NCBI RefSeq assembly: GCF_963678635.1
Contig: NC_087068.1
Coordinates: 2,542,001 to 2,606,000 of the forward strand
Source of the DNA: Symsagittifera roscoffensis
Lineage: Eukaryota > Xenacoelomorpha > Acoela > Convolutidae
DNA: 64,000 nucleotides
Reading direction: 5' to 3'
In this document: one piece after another, positions 1 through 57,192 of the stretch
Layout of the letters: each line of letters begins with the position of its first letter
Numbering within the stretch: position 1 is the first letter of the stretch
Made by a program: the position numbers and the translations under genes
Notes under the pieces: model-generated
Seen by the model: only the letters and a program-made list of their open reading frames with translations
Databases searched by the model: none
Told to the model about the DNA's origin: nothing

Positions 1-552
1 GCCAATTACATTTTTTAATTTAAAAAATTAAACAAAAAAGAAGAATTTTTCCTTTTGGGTTTTTGTTTTTTTTTCTGCACGCAATCGGTTAATGTATAAT
101 GAAAAGCGTTTTATTTAGCGTTTTATATTCTAAAAAAATGACCAATTTACTTGTGGCGATATAACCGCCGCTTTTATCAATTAACAATTTATTTTCAAAC
201 CTCGATGACTTTCAAGGTGAATTTTTTATCCTTGAGCTCCAGACATCATACATTTTCAGATGGTGCAAAAAAACTCCATAAGAAACGCACAAGTATAGAT
301 TTAAACTTTGATATAGAAGACTGAAGATAGATAACTACCTTAGCTGAAATCTTCCGCTCAGCTCATCTTTCTTCGAAGGTCGGAACAATAAGTATTTCTG
401 CAAGTTTTTCCCCATCGATATAGAATAACTCGTAGAAAATCTTTATAAATTCAAATCCAGTTAATTATTTCGGTTTAATTTGCAATGAGCTTGCTCAGCC
501 CATCTTTACGTGAAACTTTTCTGCTCTAAAAAAGAAAATAGTATCTGTTTTT
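1..552. other. AT-rich non-coding sequence, no gene seen
   Basis: No splice-bounded coding segment or recognisable repeat end was found here before the first Helentron-like copy. It could be intron of the channel gene that continues to the right, because exon 1 of the window begins in phase 1 and so needs at least one exon further left. Confidence 0.5.
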
Positions 553-1099
553 GTTCCGATTTTCGATACGAAAATAACGGAATATTTATACTCGGGGTGT
601 GTTTTTTTTTCTTCAGACAAATTTCGACTTTTTAACTAGCCATTTTTGACGGAACTTTTTTATATCATTCAAAAGGTATTGTTGTCTTGAGCTTAAATTT
701 GAAAAGATATTTCACCTGTGATCGTTTTTTGTAAAGTTATGAGGGTTTAAAGATTGCCATTTTGGCCATTTTGACCAATTTGGGACAATCAACGCGCGAT
801 ATAATTCGCGCTATTAACGCGTAAGCGGAGATTTAATCCGTCTTATAAATCGTTCCAAATTGTTTGAAAGAAGCTTATTTGCCATAATTGATTTGTTACA
901 CGGAACGAAATCTATCTTTTTTGTACGTTATATGGCGTGTGGGGGGATGGTTTTCATAAAAAATTTCAAATTTTGGAAGAAAAAAAATTTCATTTTAATT
1001 TATTTCATTTAATTTTTTAAACGTTATTACTGCTGCTCAATAAACCTTAAAAGGCAGTCGGAACATTCAGGGCTTCGCCCTGATACGAGGAATCTTGTT
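553..1099 (+). mobile_element. Helentron-like (Helitron2-type) non-autonomous element, copy A
   Basis: One of eight copies of a roughly 540-bp family in this window. The left end begins GTTCCGA(C/T)TTTCGATACG, which contains a small TTTCG/CGAAA hairpin. The inverse of the first nine bases, AGTCGGAAC, lies about 40 bp inside the right end and is followed by the hairpin CAGGGCTTCGCCCTG and a short tail ending near CTT. A terminal repeat at one end matched by an internal copy at the other, plus a hairpin near the right end, is the layout described for Helentrons (Helitron2). No coding capacity is seen. The centre holds a CGCG-rich near-palindrome around a TATAAT-like core. Copy B starts directly after this copy. 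Confidence 0.6.
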
Positions 1100-1640
1100 G
1101 TTCCGACTTTCGATACGAAAGTAACGGAATATTTGTGCTCGGGGTGGGTTTTTTTTTCTTCAGACAAATTTCGACTTTTTAACTAGCCATTTTTGACGGA
1201 ATTTTTTTATATCATTCAAAAGCCATTGTTGTCCTGAACTTAAATTTGAAAAGATATTTCACCTGTGATCATTTTGCGTAAAGTTATGATGGTTTAAAGA
1301 TTGCCATTTTGGCCATTTTGACCAATTTGGGACAATTAACGCGCGATATAATTCGCGCTATTAACGCGTAAGCGGAGATTTAATCCGTCTTCTAAATCGT
1401 TCCAAATTGGTTGAACGAAGCTTATTTGCCCTAATTGATTTGTTACAAGGATAGAAATCTATCTTTTTGTACTTTATATGGCGTGTGGGGGGATGATTTT
1501 CACAAAAAATTTCAAATTTTGGAAGAAAAAAAATTTCATTTTAATTTATTTCATTTAATTTTTTACGTTATTACTGCTGCTCCATAAACCTTAAAAGGCA
1601 GGCGGAACATTCAGGGCTTCGCCCTGTTACGAGCAGTCTT
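1100..1640 (+). mobile_element. Helentron-like non-autonomous element, copy B (tandem with A)
   Basis: Full-length copy beginning GTTCCGACTTTCGATACG at 1100, directly abutting the end of copy A, and ending at GAGCAGTCTT. The right-end hairpin CAGGGCTTCGCCCTG is intact at about 1610-1625. The internal inverse repeat before it is mutated (GGCGGAAC instead of GTCGGAAC). End-to-end arrays are known for rolling-circle elements. Confidence 0.6.
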
Positions 1641-1908
1641 GTTAGTCTTTTAAAATCAACGGTTGAATCGGAAATTGAGTTAAAATATGTTAATCAACTT
1701 ATCCTAACAAGTCAACTAAAATGACAGAAGTTTCGGATAAAAGTTGCTAAAACAATATGAAAAAAAAATACAAGCAGCCAAAAAAACTTGGATAACCGAT
1801 AATGTCAACACGTGAATAAATCTATTGTATTTTTTATAATAGGTAGTTTCCTTGACAAAACAGAGTTTTTTAGAAATGCGATTAAACTATCCATTTTCAA
1901 AGTAAACA
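1641..1908. other. Spacer between Helentron-like copies, no gene seen
   Basis: AT-rich sequence separating the direct pair A/B from the inverted pair C/C2. No feature recognised. Confidence 0.4.
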
Positions 1909-2445
1909 AGACTGCTCGTATCAGGGCGAAGCCGTGAATGTTCCGACTGCTCTTTAAGGTTTATGGAGCAGTAATAACAATTAAAAATTCAATGAAATAA
2001 AACAAAATGCAAAAAAAAATTTCTAAAATTTAAAATTTTTTATAAAAATCCTCCCCCCCCCCCCCCCCACACGCCATATAAAGTACAAAAGGATAGATTT
2101 CGCTCCTTGTAACAAACCAATTATGGCAAACAAGCTTCTTTTGACCAATTTGGAACAATTTCTAAGACGGGTTAACTCTCTGCTTACGCGTTAATAGCGC
2201 GAATTATATCGCGCGTTAATTGTCCCAAATTGACCAAAATGGCAATCTTTAAACCCCTGTAACTTTACGAAAAATGATCACAGGTGAAATATCTTTTCAC
2301 ATTTGAGCTCAAGACAACAATACCTTTCGAATGATATTTAAAAATTCCGTCAAAAATGGCTAGTTAAAAAGTCGAAATTTTTCTGAAGAAAAAAAAACCC
2401 ACCCGAGCACAAATATTCCGTTACTTTCGTATCGGAAGTCGGAAC
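1909..2445 (-). mobile_element. Helentron-like non-autonomous element, copy C
   Basis: Full-length copy in reverse orientation, from AAGACTGCTCGTATCAGGGC to GAAGTCGGAAC. It carries a run of 16 C at 2053-2068, at the place where other copies have a short C or G run next to an ACACGCCATATA motif, so the homopolymer has expanded within this copy. Confidence 0.6.
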
Positions 2446-2449
2446 AAAA

Positions 2450-2813
2450 AGAGAGATTTCGTTCCTTGTAACAAACGAATTATGGCAAATAAGCTTCGTG
2501 CAACCAATTTGGGACGATTTATAAGACGGATTAAATCTCCGCTTACGCGTTAATAGCGCGAATTATATCGCGCGTTAATTGTCCCAAGTTGGTAAAAATG
2601 GCCAAAATGGCAATCTTTAAACCCTCATAACTTTACGAAAAATGATCACAGGTGAAATATCTTTTCAAATTTGAGCTCAAGACAACAATACCTTTTGAAT
2701 GATATAAAAAGTTCCGTCAAAAATGGCTAGTTAAAAAGTCGAAATTTGTCTGAAGAAAAAAAAACCCACCCCGAGCACAAATATTCCGTCACTTTCGTAT
2801 CGAAAGTCGGAAC
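2450..2813 (-). mobile_element. Helentron-like element, copy C2, 3'-truncated
   Basis: Reverse-oriented partial copy. It ends properly at GAAAGTCGGAAC (its element-left end) but lacks the hairpin-bearing end, joining copy C through a 4-5 bp spacer. Confidence 0.55.
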
Positions 2814-3041
2814 AACAATAAGATTCGACGGAGCTGAAAAAAGGTATAACTCGACTTTGGTAGATGAAATAGGATGTTTTTTACTCTCAATTCCGTAACT
2901 TAGAAAACTTTTGTCAACTTCAACGGCAAAACGGACTATAGCGAAATTACTGTTCAAATTTCCCTTTGTTTTTATGGGGGAAACTATGATGTGAAGTGAG
3001 CCTTTTAGTCAAATTGTACTGACTCAATGACCTGATCAAGT
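2814..3041. other. Spacer, no gene seen
   Basis: Short unassigned stretch between the Helentron-like cluster and the decayed LTR element. The minus-strand open frame at 2727-2957 is partly inside copy C2 and shows no family signature. Confidence 0.4.
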
Positions 3042-3079
3042 GTTTGAAGGCATGCTCTTGCACGACTTCATATTAATCT

Positions 3080-3250
3080 CAATCAAAAACTAAGCTCAAA
3101 AGAATCAACTTCAATTCAATGAGCTACGCCAGCCACTCTCTGTACGCGCTTAATAGACCGACGGTAACGATGACCTTGAAAGTCAATATGATGCTACGTA
3201 AAAACAATATAAAGTGCTTTGGGCTAAAAAAAAAGACTTCCACTCTTTAA
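3080..3250 (-). repeat. 3' LTR remnant of element I
   Basis: Direct repeat of the segment at 7560-7728, considerably diverged. The inner side leads into pyrimidine-rich sequence on the plus strand, which is polypurine on the element strand. Confidence 0.45.
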
Positions 3251-3423
3251 TCCTCCTTCAATTAAATTGAAATAGTGACAATATCAACGAAGTTTACTGG
3301 ATAATTGTATAAGAAATAAGTTTGTAATCTAATCGTTTCAGTTTCATTAGCCCGAAGGCTATCAATTTTCATACTTTCTTCTTCTCCACTTCATAGACTG
3401 TGAGTTGTTGAAACTTGGATGCT

Positions 3424-3612
3424 CTACAGAATTTCTAGCTCTTCTAAAATTTGCTTTTGGTCGTCCTCAGTCATACTGATGGTTGACAAATCATCAGCGC
3501 TATCCAGGTAATCCGCTGCGAATGGGCCAGTTGAGTCCCTGCTGATGTTAGCCTTGACCGCTGTCCCGTGAACCATTAATGCCAAGGGTGTCGACTGTTG
3601 TTCTAGTCTCAC
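3424..3612 (-). pseudogene. Acidic C-terminal tail of element I coding region (tentative)
   Basis: A 62-codon frame ending in an acidic stretch (TEDDQKQILEELEIL), next to the 3' LTR remnant. It could be the end of pol. No domain is recognised. Confidence 0.25.
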
Positions 3613-4757
3613 CGGTAGCTCGTCCGCCTTCGTCTGCTCTAGATACCCAAATGTTAGTATTTAAGCTGTAATAGTTAAAGGTCTAATTTGAATCATGACT
3701 TCTGAAGCGCCGAACGGTTTGACCGATGTGTGATTTTAATTAAACTAAAATTGTCAACACCAACATTACCGACTGTGGTTTAATTTTATCCAGCGATTCC
3801 TACTTGGCTTTATCGATTGCTTCTCGTGTTCTTTGCGTGTTCTGTGCGGGTTCTTGGGCTATTCCTGGTGCGAGCCTCAAGACCTCGGTAAAGAGATTAC
3901 AGTTGCAGTCTGAAAGCATCAATATAAGTGCTCTGTGAGCCTGTAACTGATGACACGCCTAACGAATGTTTTACTATACGCCGTAGTTTGTCTTGAACGT
4001 CCACGAAAAGTCAGGACACATCCCCATCCCGTCCTTAAATATCGCCATATAAGTAATCGTTGAACCAATAAAACCGGCACTTTTCTCTGTCGAAGTACGT
4101 GTCTTCAGCACTTCGCTTTTTTGGGCTTGAAACCATTTTAGGCGGGTTGATGGTTACCTTCTTTTTTGACATCCTGTCCCCCTATTGGCGCTACTTCTCC
4201 CTTTCGGTCTACTAATCGTACATAACACCACAGTTGATGTTGTTTTCTGTTGATTGAATCCTTCATCGTGTGACGTATCCTGATGGACAACGAGATTTAC
4301 TTGACTAGTTTCCCTAAAAATCGCGCTGGTGAAAAATCTCTCACCCGATAACTGTTCTGCAGAGGTCGCGTGATATGTCTCGTTTTTCATGCCATAGGCG
4401 TTCTCTCTGCCAACCCCCTGCAGGTCTTTTGGCCACGCATAGCTAATGGCACACAGCCAATATCGGATGTGTGCTGACAATCCAGTTTGAGTACGCTTGG
4501 CTGAGCCCTGATGATAACATGTCTACCTCCGGTGTTCTCACCGACAAGGTATCGATCTCAATCGAACCCTGGCCGTTCGCCTGATCCACTTCATCCTCCT
4601 GAGTTTCGTCCGCCGTTGACATAATTACTGGGATTTCGGGCCTTATCTCCCTAGCAGTCTTCATCCGTGCTATGCTCCCGTCCTCAGATCTTGAATACGG
4701 CGCGATATTGTCAGTCTTAGGGTGTACTAATTGATCTTTCGCTTGTGATTCATACAT

Positions 4758-5351
4758 TTAGCCTTTTTCTCTAGACCATTCTGCTACCCGCTCTGAAACT
4801 ATTTGTTCACTCTCTTTGTCTACCATAAACACAACATGCGCCGTCAGTTTGACCACGCCTGGACTTCCGGTCGACATTAGTCCCTCCGATGAACTATCAA
4901 TGTTAGTCGGTTTATCTGCACTGCCTTCTGCAAACTTTTGAGCCATTTTTGATTTTCTTGTGTAGATCTCTGATCGTCCACGAGTCTTGTTCTCTGAACG
5001 CCTATGGCTATTTATCGTGGTGTCCGGCGCTAGTGGTGAACGTGACTCGGTAGCTAAACTTATAGAGATCACAGACTTATATATAAATTTTCCCGATAAT
5101 ACAGCAATTGTATGATAAGTTTCCAAAACTACCTCCTCTCGGAGTAGTTGAAAAAAAGTTACGATTTTTACCAATCCTTGAGTTTCCGGAAAAATTTTCA
5201 AAACTTTCCTCTCAGCATCTAATACTGGTGCTTTATGCCGCGTTTGCACTGGTGACGGCGCCATGGTTCGTTGTATCGAGGCCAAGGGATACTCAATTCT
5301 CTCAAAAATTCCTGTTGTGGATCCGTCAACCAATTTTGTGTATTCCACCAT
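4758..5351 (-). pseudogene. pol C-terminal region of element I
   Basis: A 197-codon open frame downstream of the integrase core on the same strand. It lies where Gypsy-type pol has its integrase C-terminal region, and it is basic and low in recognisable motifs. Further open pieces at 4443-4757 and 4154-4480 follow in other frames and may be a continuation. I see no convincing envelope-like signal peptide or transmembrane segment. Assignment is mainly by position. Confidence 0.35.
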
Positions 5352-5492
5352 AGCCTTTGCCGGAAATTTTGTTATGTTCCGATATTTTGAAAACAGTACA
5401 TTTATTCATGACAAGTTTTTAAACGTCGCATCGCGAGTTACTGTGCGCTAAAAATATATTTGGCCCAAAATGGGCTTCGAATGGATAACGTC

Positions 5493-5852
5493 CTATTCTT
5501 GAGTCTTGGTCCTTATGTTGTACATATTTTTGTTCAAAATCGGTTTGAGCCCTGGTTTTGATCCTTGAAACAAACGAGTCATCAACCTCTCTCTAAACGT
5601 ACAAATACATCGTTCCACTAAACCTCTGGCCAGATGATTCGCCACTGGTGCAAAAGTCAATTTGATATTATTATGTGTACAGAGTTCGCTGATTGGTTTT
5701 GCAACAAAACCTGAACGTTGGTATTTTCTGATTTCTCTTGGTATTACGTCTAATGTTAAATAGTTTTTCAGGATCTGTTTTAATCCTGTCACGACTGTAA
5801 GAATCGTAACTTGAGCCCTGTGATTCGAAAACAGATCGAAACAAATTGTCAA
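5493..5852 (-). pseudogene. Integrase core fragment of element I
   Basis: About 119 codons. The C-terminal half of a retroviral-type integrase core is visible: a segment equivalent to the FxxxCxxxxI region, then APVANHLARGLVER, whose glutamate is the last residue of the D,D-35-E triad. An aspartate-bearing RxD segment is not clearly preserved upstream. The open piece at 5849-6031 just before it may be the preceding pol part. Known function in the family: insertion of element cDNA into the genome. This copy is a fragment. Confidence 0.6.
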
Positions 5853-6695
5853 ATATTAATCAGTAAATCAGAAGGAATGATCTTTTTATCCTCCACATAA
5901 ACAATTGTGTTTGAGGTTAGAATCTTCGGGACGTACTGTCCGAGGTAAGCACCCAGTTCGTTAATGTCTTTACAATCTTTTTTTATCAAAGATTCTATAC
6001 TGCAGCTGAGGATTTCAGCTGTTTTCGTCATTAACGTTATAAATTCAGCTTCAAAGTTCTGTCCAATTGGTATGTAGGATCAACCAGTACTCAGTACGTT
6101 TTCTTTTTTTCACAATGTGTTCTTCTTTTAGCAAACCATTTATTGTTTCTTCCACCTTTGGTAATACATATATGTGAACTCTCTTTCCTATTACCTGTAT
6201 TGATCGTTTGGTTTTGGAAGCAATTTCTTAATACCCCTTTTCTTTTGAACAACTCTTGAAATTCTATCAGTAAACAAATGATGTGCTTACGTTGAGTTGG
6301 GTAATATTGTCTCCACAGCACCACATCCCACTTCATAAACCCTTCTAGTGCTTTCCCTATAACTAATTTTGATTTTGATTCTCAGAGCTGGTAAGATATC
6401 ACAGTGTCCACCTTCTGAGATGAAGAATTCTCCGCCACGGGCTATCCATTCTTCAGATTCAATATCCGCGAAAGTACGTCCAGTTATCTTAGTAACATCA
6501 TCTGTTGCGCTGTTCGTATCTTCTTTGACATGGATTTCTCTCCGAGAAATTGTTCTCTTGTTTTCAGCTTATGTAGTTTTGTATAGAAGATGCACGACAT
6601 CGGGTTGACACAATCAATTTGGAACTCATTTACTCAACGGCTCCTTCCAGTCTTGATGTCCATCAACTTTCTGTTTTCTTTCCTCTCCTTAACCA

Positions 6696-7536
6696 TCACT
6701 CTCCTGATTTCAAAACTCCATAATTTTCCTTTTCCTGTTGATCATCAAACTTCATCAAACTTCCCAATGATGTTAGTTTTGTTTTGCAAAAACTTGTACG
6801 TTCCTTCCGCTTGGTTAACATCAGCTTTTTTGCAAAGTTTTGCAAACTGCCTTCTGCCACTATAATTTTTAACAATGATATTTTTCGCCTTGCAATATTC
6901 CTTGTGATTGGGTATCCTGGGGTATCTTGTCCAACACCTGTCAATTCACTCCGTTCGGCTTATCTCTTTTAACGTAAATTCCACTTTGTTCCGAAGTGTT
7001 CGCTCGCCCTGGGTTGAACGTATTCTTTTTGACATTTCAAAGCCCCCCACTGAATCCCATGTACATCTCCCGGTTCTCTCACTACTGCAAAAGGCAAGGC
7101 ATTGCTGGGGCTCAATGTCTTTCCAATACAAAGCTTTTTCGACCTCCTCATCCTTCATGTTGAATAAGAAAATGTTTCGCACAAAACTTTTTCTTTGTCA
7201 TCGAAGTCAAAAGTTGCTAAGGGCTCCAAAAAATGCTCCATATTTTCATTGTGACGCCGTTTTTAACCAAATAATCTTTCAGTAGCGTTGGGTTTTTTCA
7301 TAAATGCATCGAACGCCAATTGTAATAACTCGATAAAGTTCCGTCATCAGTTTTGTGGTGAGGATCTTTTTTATTAAAATATTTCTGTCCTTGTTTCTCT
7401 AGTTATAGAAACTATTTTGATTTCAATCGATTGTCTGCCTGGATCCAATCTCCCCATAGAATTGGAGGTTCCTGGGTCGGTCCATGCCAGAATACATCAA
7501 AGCTGCGATAGTCTGAATCCGTATTTAACTGCGCCA
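6696..7536 (-). pseudogene. gag remnant of element I
   Basis: Reading leftward from 7536, an ATG embedded in the primer-binding-like TGGCGC opens a frame with a PPI-W-DW-like pattern shared with the gag start of element IV (62567 leftward). The frame then breaks repeatedly. Open pieces at 6946-7182 and 6696-6944 are likely continuations. This region would encode the capsid precursor of the element. It is too broken to be functional. Confidence 0.45.
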
Positions 7537-7728
7537 TGTGGAAGTATACTTCAAAAAATCTCAATCAAAAACTAAGAGTAAGAGAATCCACTTCAAATCG
7601 TGAGCTGCGCCGGCCATTTGCTGTACGCGCTTAAGATACCGACGGTAACATTAAAATTGAAAGGCATATGAGGTTACGTAATATTATTATATGTATTTTG
7701 GGCTCATATAATGACCTCTACTCTACAA
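7537..7728 (-). repeat. 5' LTR of element I (approximate)
   Basis: Starts TGTGGAAGTATAC directly beside GCGCCA, the same arrangement as in element IV, where the LTR is followed on the minus strand by TGGCGC, a plausible tRNA primer-binding start that overlaps the gag ATG. The outer end is set only by loss of similarity with the left repeat. Confidence 0.5.
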
Positions 7729-7730
7729 AC

Positions 7731-8106
7731 TGTTTTCATTATAAAAAAGTTTCTTCAAGTAGATTTGAAATTAGAAAAAAAAATACATAAAAAGTCCGAA
7801 AAAATTAATAAAAATAAATACTCCCAGTTCTACTAAAAATTTTGCCTTGTTTGATTTTTTGAATTTTTCGCTATCGCAAGGCTTTACTTAATTTGTTTCC
7901 CCTTTAACAAAAAACAACGAGATTTTAGAAAAAAATTTTAGGTTCGAATTTTTTTGCCTACGTTATGTGGTCAAAAAACAGTGTGATACACATGAACCAT
8001 TCATCCTTGCTCTCGACGGTTTTTCTTTTGTTTTTCAATAGGGAAAATAATTTTAAAAATTTATAAAGAACAAAGATAAAACCTAAAACCAATGTTTCTA
8101 TTTTAG
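7731..8106 (+). other. Intron sequence upstream of the first visible exon
   Basis: AT-rich, ending in a good acceptor (TTCTATTTTAG at 8096-8106). No transmembrane-1-type exon or start codon context was found here. Confidence 0.5.
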
Positions 8107-53778
<45,672 letters not shown>

Positions 53779-54620
53779 ACAAAGACTGAGAAAAAAGTTA
53801 CTGAATGACAGCATGATTGTCACATGGTATTTCAGCGTAGTTCTTTTGTGTTTGTGTCTTTTAATTTCGAAAACTTGGGGTGGAAAAACAAATGTTTCAA
53901 GCAATTCCAATATAGCGTTTTAGTACTGATTAAATTTTGCAAATTGTAAATACTGAAATTTTGTAAATTGTAAATACTGAAACTTTGTAAATAATCGATC
54001 AGATCATCTGTGCCTTGTAACTAGTAGAATAACGTCATTTGATTTTGAAAGAGACCTGAACGCGGTCTCTTCATTGTAAACGGATAGTTAGATTGGTTAA
54101 CTCGTAGGATATAGATTGAACGAGGCCACTCAAATATCTCACAAAAATCATGATTGGTTAACTTAAGTTAGTTTGTTATAATTATACCATATGCAAATCG
54201 CAAACTGGTGGCATAATTCGGTGGTATACTGCTTTCAAGCAAAAACTTCTTCTAAAGGAGGTCGTTACTTCTGTTTTGTAAGCCAATGGTCGTTCCTTTT
54301 TCTAAACCAATAGTTTCACATACAATAGTTGTTTAATGTTCGCCGGACAGCCAACAACAGTACTTTCAAAATTGTATGGACGTAATTTCAAAAAAATTAG
54401 TAAAAATATCTCAATCTGTTTTGATACAAAGAATGGTGATGCAGCATAAAGAAATGTTGAAGATTATTTTGCGTCTGCTCCAACTGTTTACTCACAGATC
54501 AGAGCAAAAAGTTTTCTAACTGCTTTGAATCATCGAGAACCTTTAATTCTAAACTTTTTCTGATAAAGGTACGCATTTTCGTACCTAATAAAGTTTTGCT
54601 TAGCAAAAAAAAATTCTGTT
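53779..54620 (+). other. Probable 3' untranslated region
   Basis: Non-coding after the stop. A tandem TTTTGTAAATTGTAAATACT-like unit lies at 53930-53990. AATAAA at 54587-54592 is the first clear polyadenylation hexamer, about 810 bp after the stop, in TACCTAATAAAGTTTTGC. No RNA evidence is available from sequence alone. Confidence 0.5.
54587..54592 (+). terminator. Candidate polyadenylation signal AATAAA
   Basis: Canonical hexamer followed within 10-30 bp by T/G-rich sequence. The first such signal downstream of the channel stop codon. Confidence 0.5.
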
Positions 54621-54889
54621 GGTGAAATTCTTGTGTGAGTGCAAAATTTGCATAGTCCCCGCATGGACAAAATCATAATCAGTCAATCATAATCAGTCAT
54701 AATCAGTCAAAAATCAGGATTTTTTTTAAAAATTATAATCAGTCAATTATCTATTTGGTTCATTTTTTCAACATTTTGTTTCATTTAGGTCCACGTTTTA
54801 CATTACTAGCAGAGTCTGCACATAGCTAGCCAATTTCTCTTCATTGTAGAACATCCGTAAAAATTTCTCTAGGGTAAGAAATCATGGTC

Positions 54890-55320
54890 TGAGCCAAGAC
54901 TCCTCCACTTGGTTCTTGTGCCTCGGAAGCACACACTGGAAGCACGGAGCACGGCAAATGACAGCCGGCACTTCACTCAGTTCATAGTTTTACTATAGGG
55001 TTTCTCCCACTTGGTAGATAATGCTTATCCTATTCTCCGAAGGAAACTTGCAAATTCTGGTGCAAACATCCCATCAACAGACATGACAAGAGGAGTGAAA
55101 AACAAATGTTTTTCCTGACACGCGTCTGAATATTTTCATCTTTTTCTCAACCTCTGCTGAGTGCATAACACTCATGGGGCTTCTGTTCTGATAGGAGATG
55201 GCGTCGGTGTCAGAGACACGAATATCAAAAGACGCTCCTCCCTGTCTAACATAAACTCCACGACAAAACAAATCTGCAATTAATGCGGGTGTCTCATCTT
55301 GCGGGTTGTGTTCTGTAATA
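54890..55320 (-). pseudogene. Fragment of a mobile-element-associated protein
   Basis: Minus-strand frames give GVYVRQGGASFDIRVSDTD, then, after a frameshift near 55115, a TPLVMSVDG-like segment and an RLSFAVLRASSVCFRGTR segment. I recall this G-x-x-L-D-I-R-V-T-D-T-D ... S-V-D-G ... R-L-x-x-A-x-x-R-A ... C-x-R-G-x-R order from proteins that accompany reverse transcriptases in many marine invertebrate genomes, usually near retroelements. Their function is unknown to me. This copy is frameshifted and incomplete. Confidence 0.45.
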
Positions 55321-55489
55321 ACAGACTCTCTCTATACATCCTTACACACTAAACAAGCTAAGTGGGTTATGATGCAAAAAAATGGGTTAAGATTGGTTTT
55401 TGCAGGAAAAAAGTTTGATTTGAAATTAAAATCGATTTAAGTTGGTTTTAAGTGCCAGCCAAAAAGTTCAAATCGGTTATAAATCAAAC

Positions 55490-55990
55490 CTGACTGCTCG
55501 TATCAGGGCGAAGCCCCGAATTTTCCGACTGCCTTTTAAGGCTTACGGAGCAGTATTAACATCAAAAAGTTAAATGTAATAGAGCGAAACCTTTGAAATT
55601 TTGTAAAGAAAATTATCTCCCACATGCCATATAAAGTACAAAAGGATAAATTTCGCTCCTTGTAACAAATCAATTATGGCAAACAAGCTTCTTTCAACCA
55701 ATTTGGAACGATTTCTAAGACGGGTAAACTTTCTGCTTACGCGTTAATAGCGCGAAATATATCGCGTGTAATTGTCCCAAATTGGCCGAAATGGCAATCT
55801 TTAAACCGCCATAACGCTACGAAAAATGATCAAAGGTGAGTTTTTTTTCAATTTTGAGCTCAGGACAACAACACCTTTCGAATAAAAAAAATCCGTCATA
55901 AATGGCTAGTTAAAAAACCGAAATTTTTCTGAAGAAAAAAAAAATCCACCTCGAGCACAAATATTCCGTTACTTTTGTATCGAAATTCAG
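55490..55990 (-). mobile_element. Helentron-like non-autonomous element, copy D
   Basis: Reverse copy from GACTGCTCGTATCAGGGC to TCGAAATTCAG. The element-left end is degraded. The central near-palindrome is mutated (AAATATATCGCGTG). Confidence 0.55.
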
Positions 55991-56025
55991 AAAAATTACA
56001 TCCATTTTCCAGTATTTAGTGTTTT

Positions 56026-56530
56026 GTTCCGACTTTCATAACGAAAGTAACGGAATATTTGTGCTCGGGGTGGGTTTTTTTTCTTCAGACAATTTTCGAC
56101 TGTTTAACTAGCTCTTTTTGACGGAATTTTGTATATCATTCAAAAGGTATTGTTGTCCTGAGCTTAAGTTTGAAAAGATATTTCACCTGTGATCATTTTT
56201 TGCGAAGTTATGGGGGTTTAAAAAATGCCAATTCGGGACAATTAACGCGCGATATGTTTCGCGCTATTAACGCGTTAGCGGAGAATTTTTTCAGGCTAGA
56301 AATTGTTCCAAATTGATTTAAAGAAGTTTATTTGCCATTATTGATGCGTTACATGGAGCAAAGTCTGTCCTTTTGTATTTCATATGTCGTGTGGGGGGTT
56401 GATTTTCATTGAAAAAATTCGAAATTTAGAAAAAAATTTTCATTTTATTTTATTACATTTAATTTTTTTTAAGTTTATTACTGCTCCATAAACCTTAAAA
56501 GGCAGTTCGAGCCCTGATACGAACAGTCTT
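56026..56530 (+). mobile_element. Helentron-like non-autonomous element, copy E
   Basis: Forward copy starting GTTCCGACTTTCATAACG. Its right-end hairpin is destroyed by a small deletion (GCAGTTCGAGCCCTGATACG), leaving only the outer part before GAACAGTCTT. Confidence 0.55.
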
Positions 56531-56534
56531 TTTA

Positions 56535-56725
56535 CAATTTAATTGAATGTTTTTCAGCTCGAAATCTAACTTAATTTGACTATTTTTTTTTGATTTGTTA
56601 CATAGTTTTCTGCTCAAAATCTGGCCTGTATTGACAATTTTTTTAATTCATTTTTTAGAAAAACTTAGAGCACAAAAGCTAATTGGTATTGACGATTTCA
56701 TTGATTTGTTGTGTAGTCTTTTGCT
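56535..56725 (-). repeat. Short array related to the 28425-28905 minisatellite
   Basis: On the minus strand, AACAAATCAA(A/T)(G/A)AAA(A/T)(T/C)(A/G)GTCAA(T/A)A and GATTT(C/T)GAGC(T/A) units recur about every 55-60 bp, matching the larger array in the channel gene intron. It abuts the right end of Helentron-like copy E. Confidence 0.5.
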
Positions 56726-57192
56726 TAAATCAATTTAAGATAGACACTCAAATTGATCTGCTCGGGGGTTTTTTTTAAATAGAATCAAATCGTTTTGTCA
56801 ATATTTGGATGAAACTTTGTGAGCAGGAAAATTCATCCAAATCACTTTAATTCAATTTTTAGGAACTTAAAATGATCCAACATTTTCCAGAAAGATAGAT
56901 TTAAACCGATTTAAAAAAATACTTTTAGTTTCTGAAATGTTTATTGATAATCGATCGGAATCAATTTGAAAGCAGTTTTAAATCAATATGTATCGATCCG
57001 AAACCATTTTTGTCAGTGCGGGTCTGTTTTCGAAATTAATTAAACCTATTCTATTAATCAATTTTCTTTGCAATGGGTTGCCTATTTTCGCAAAATAAGG
57101 CTCCGTTTGTCGGAAACTTGTTGGTGTAAGAGCACTTGTGGAGTTTGATTATGTTGAAGCAACAATTCTTCTCTTTATACGCAGATATAAAC
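56726..57192. other. Spacer, no gene seen
   Basis: AT-rich, with scattered AATCGATTT-like words. No feature recognised. Confidence 0.4.

Larger units (their letters stand above)
3042..7730 (-). mobile_element. Decayed Gypsy-type LTR retrotransposon (element I)
   Basis: Two diverged direct repeats (about 3080-3250 and 7560-7728, sharing TCTCAATCAAAAACTAAG and TGTACGCGCTTAA) are read as the remains of LTRs. Between them, all on the minus strand, are a gag-like start next to the right LTR, an integrase fragment, a pol C-terminal segment and an acidic tail. The gag start resembles that of element IV at the right of the window, so both probably belong to the same Gypsy lineage (the K02A2.6-like type). 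Many stops and frameshifts show it is inactive. No reverse transcriptase or RNase H is recognisable, and the gap between gag and integrase is too short for them. Outer boundaries are approximate, especially on the left. Confidence 0.6.

Noticed and set aside
4154-5351. Envelope gene of element I
   Set aside because: No signal peptide, transmembrane helix or cysteine pattern. Position alone would fit, but the pieces are better read as pol C-terminal remnants.
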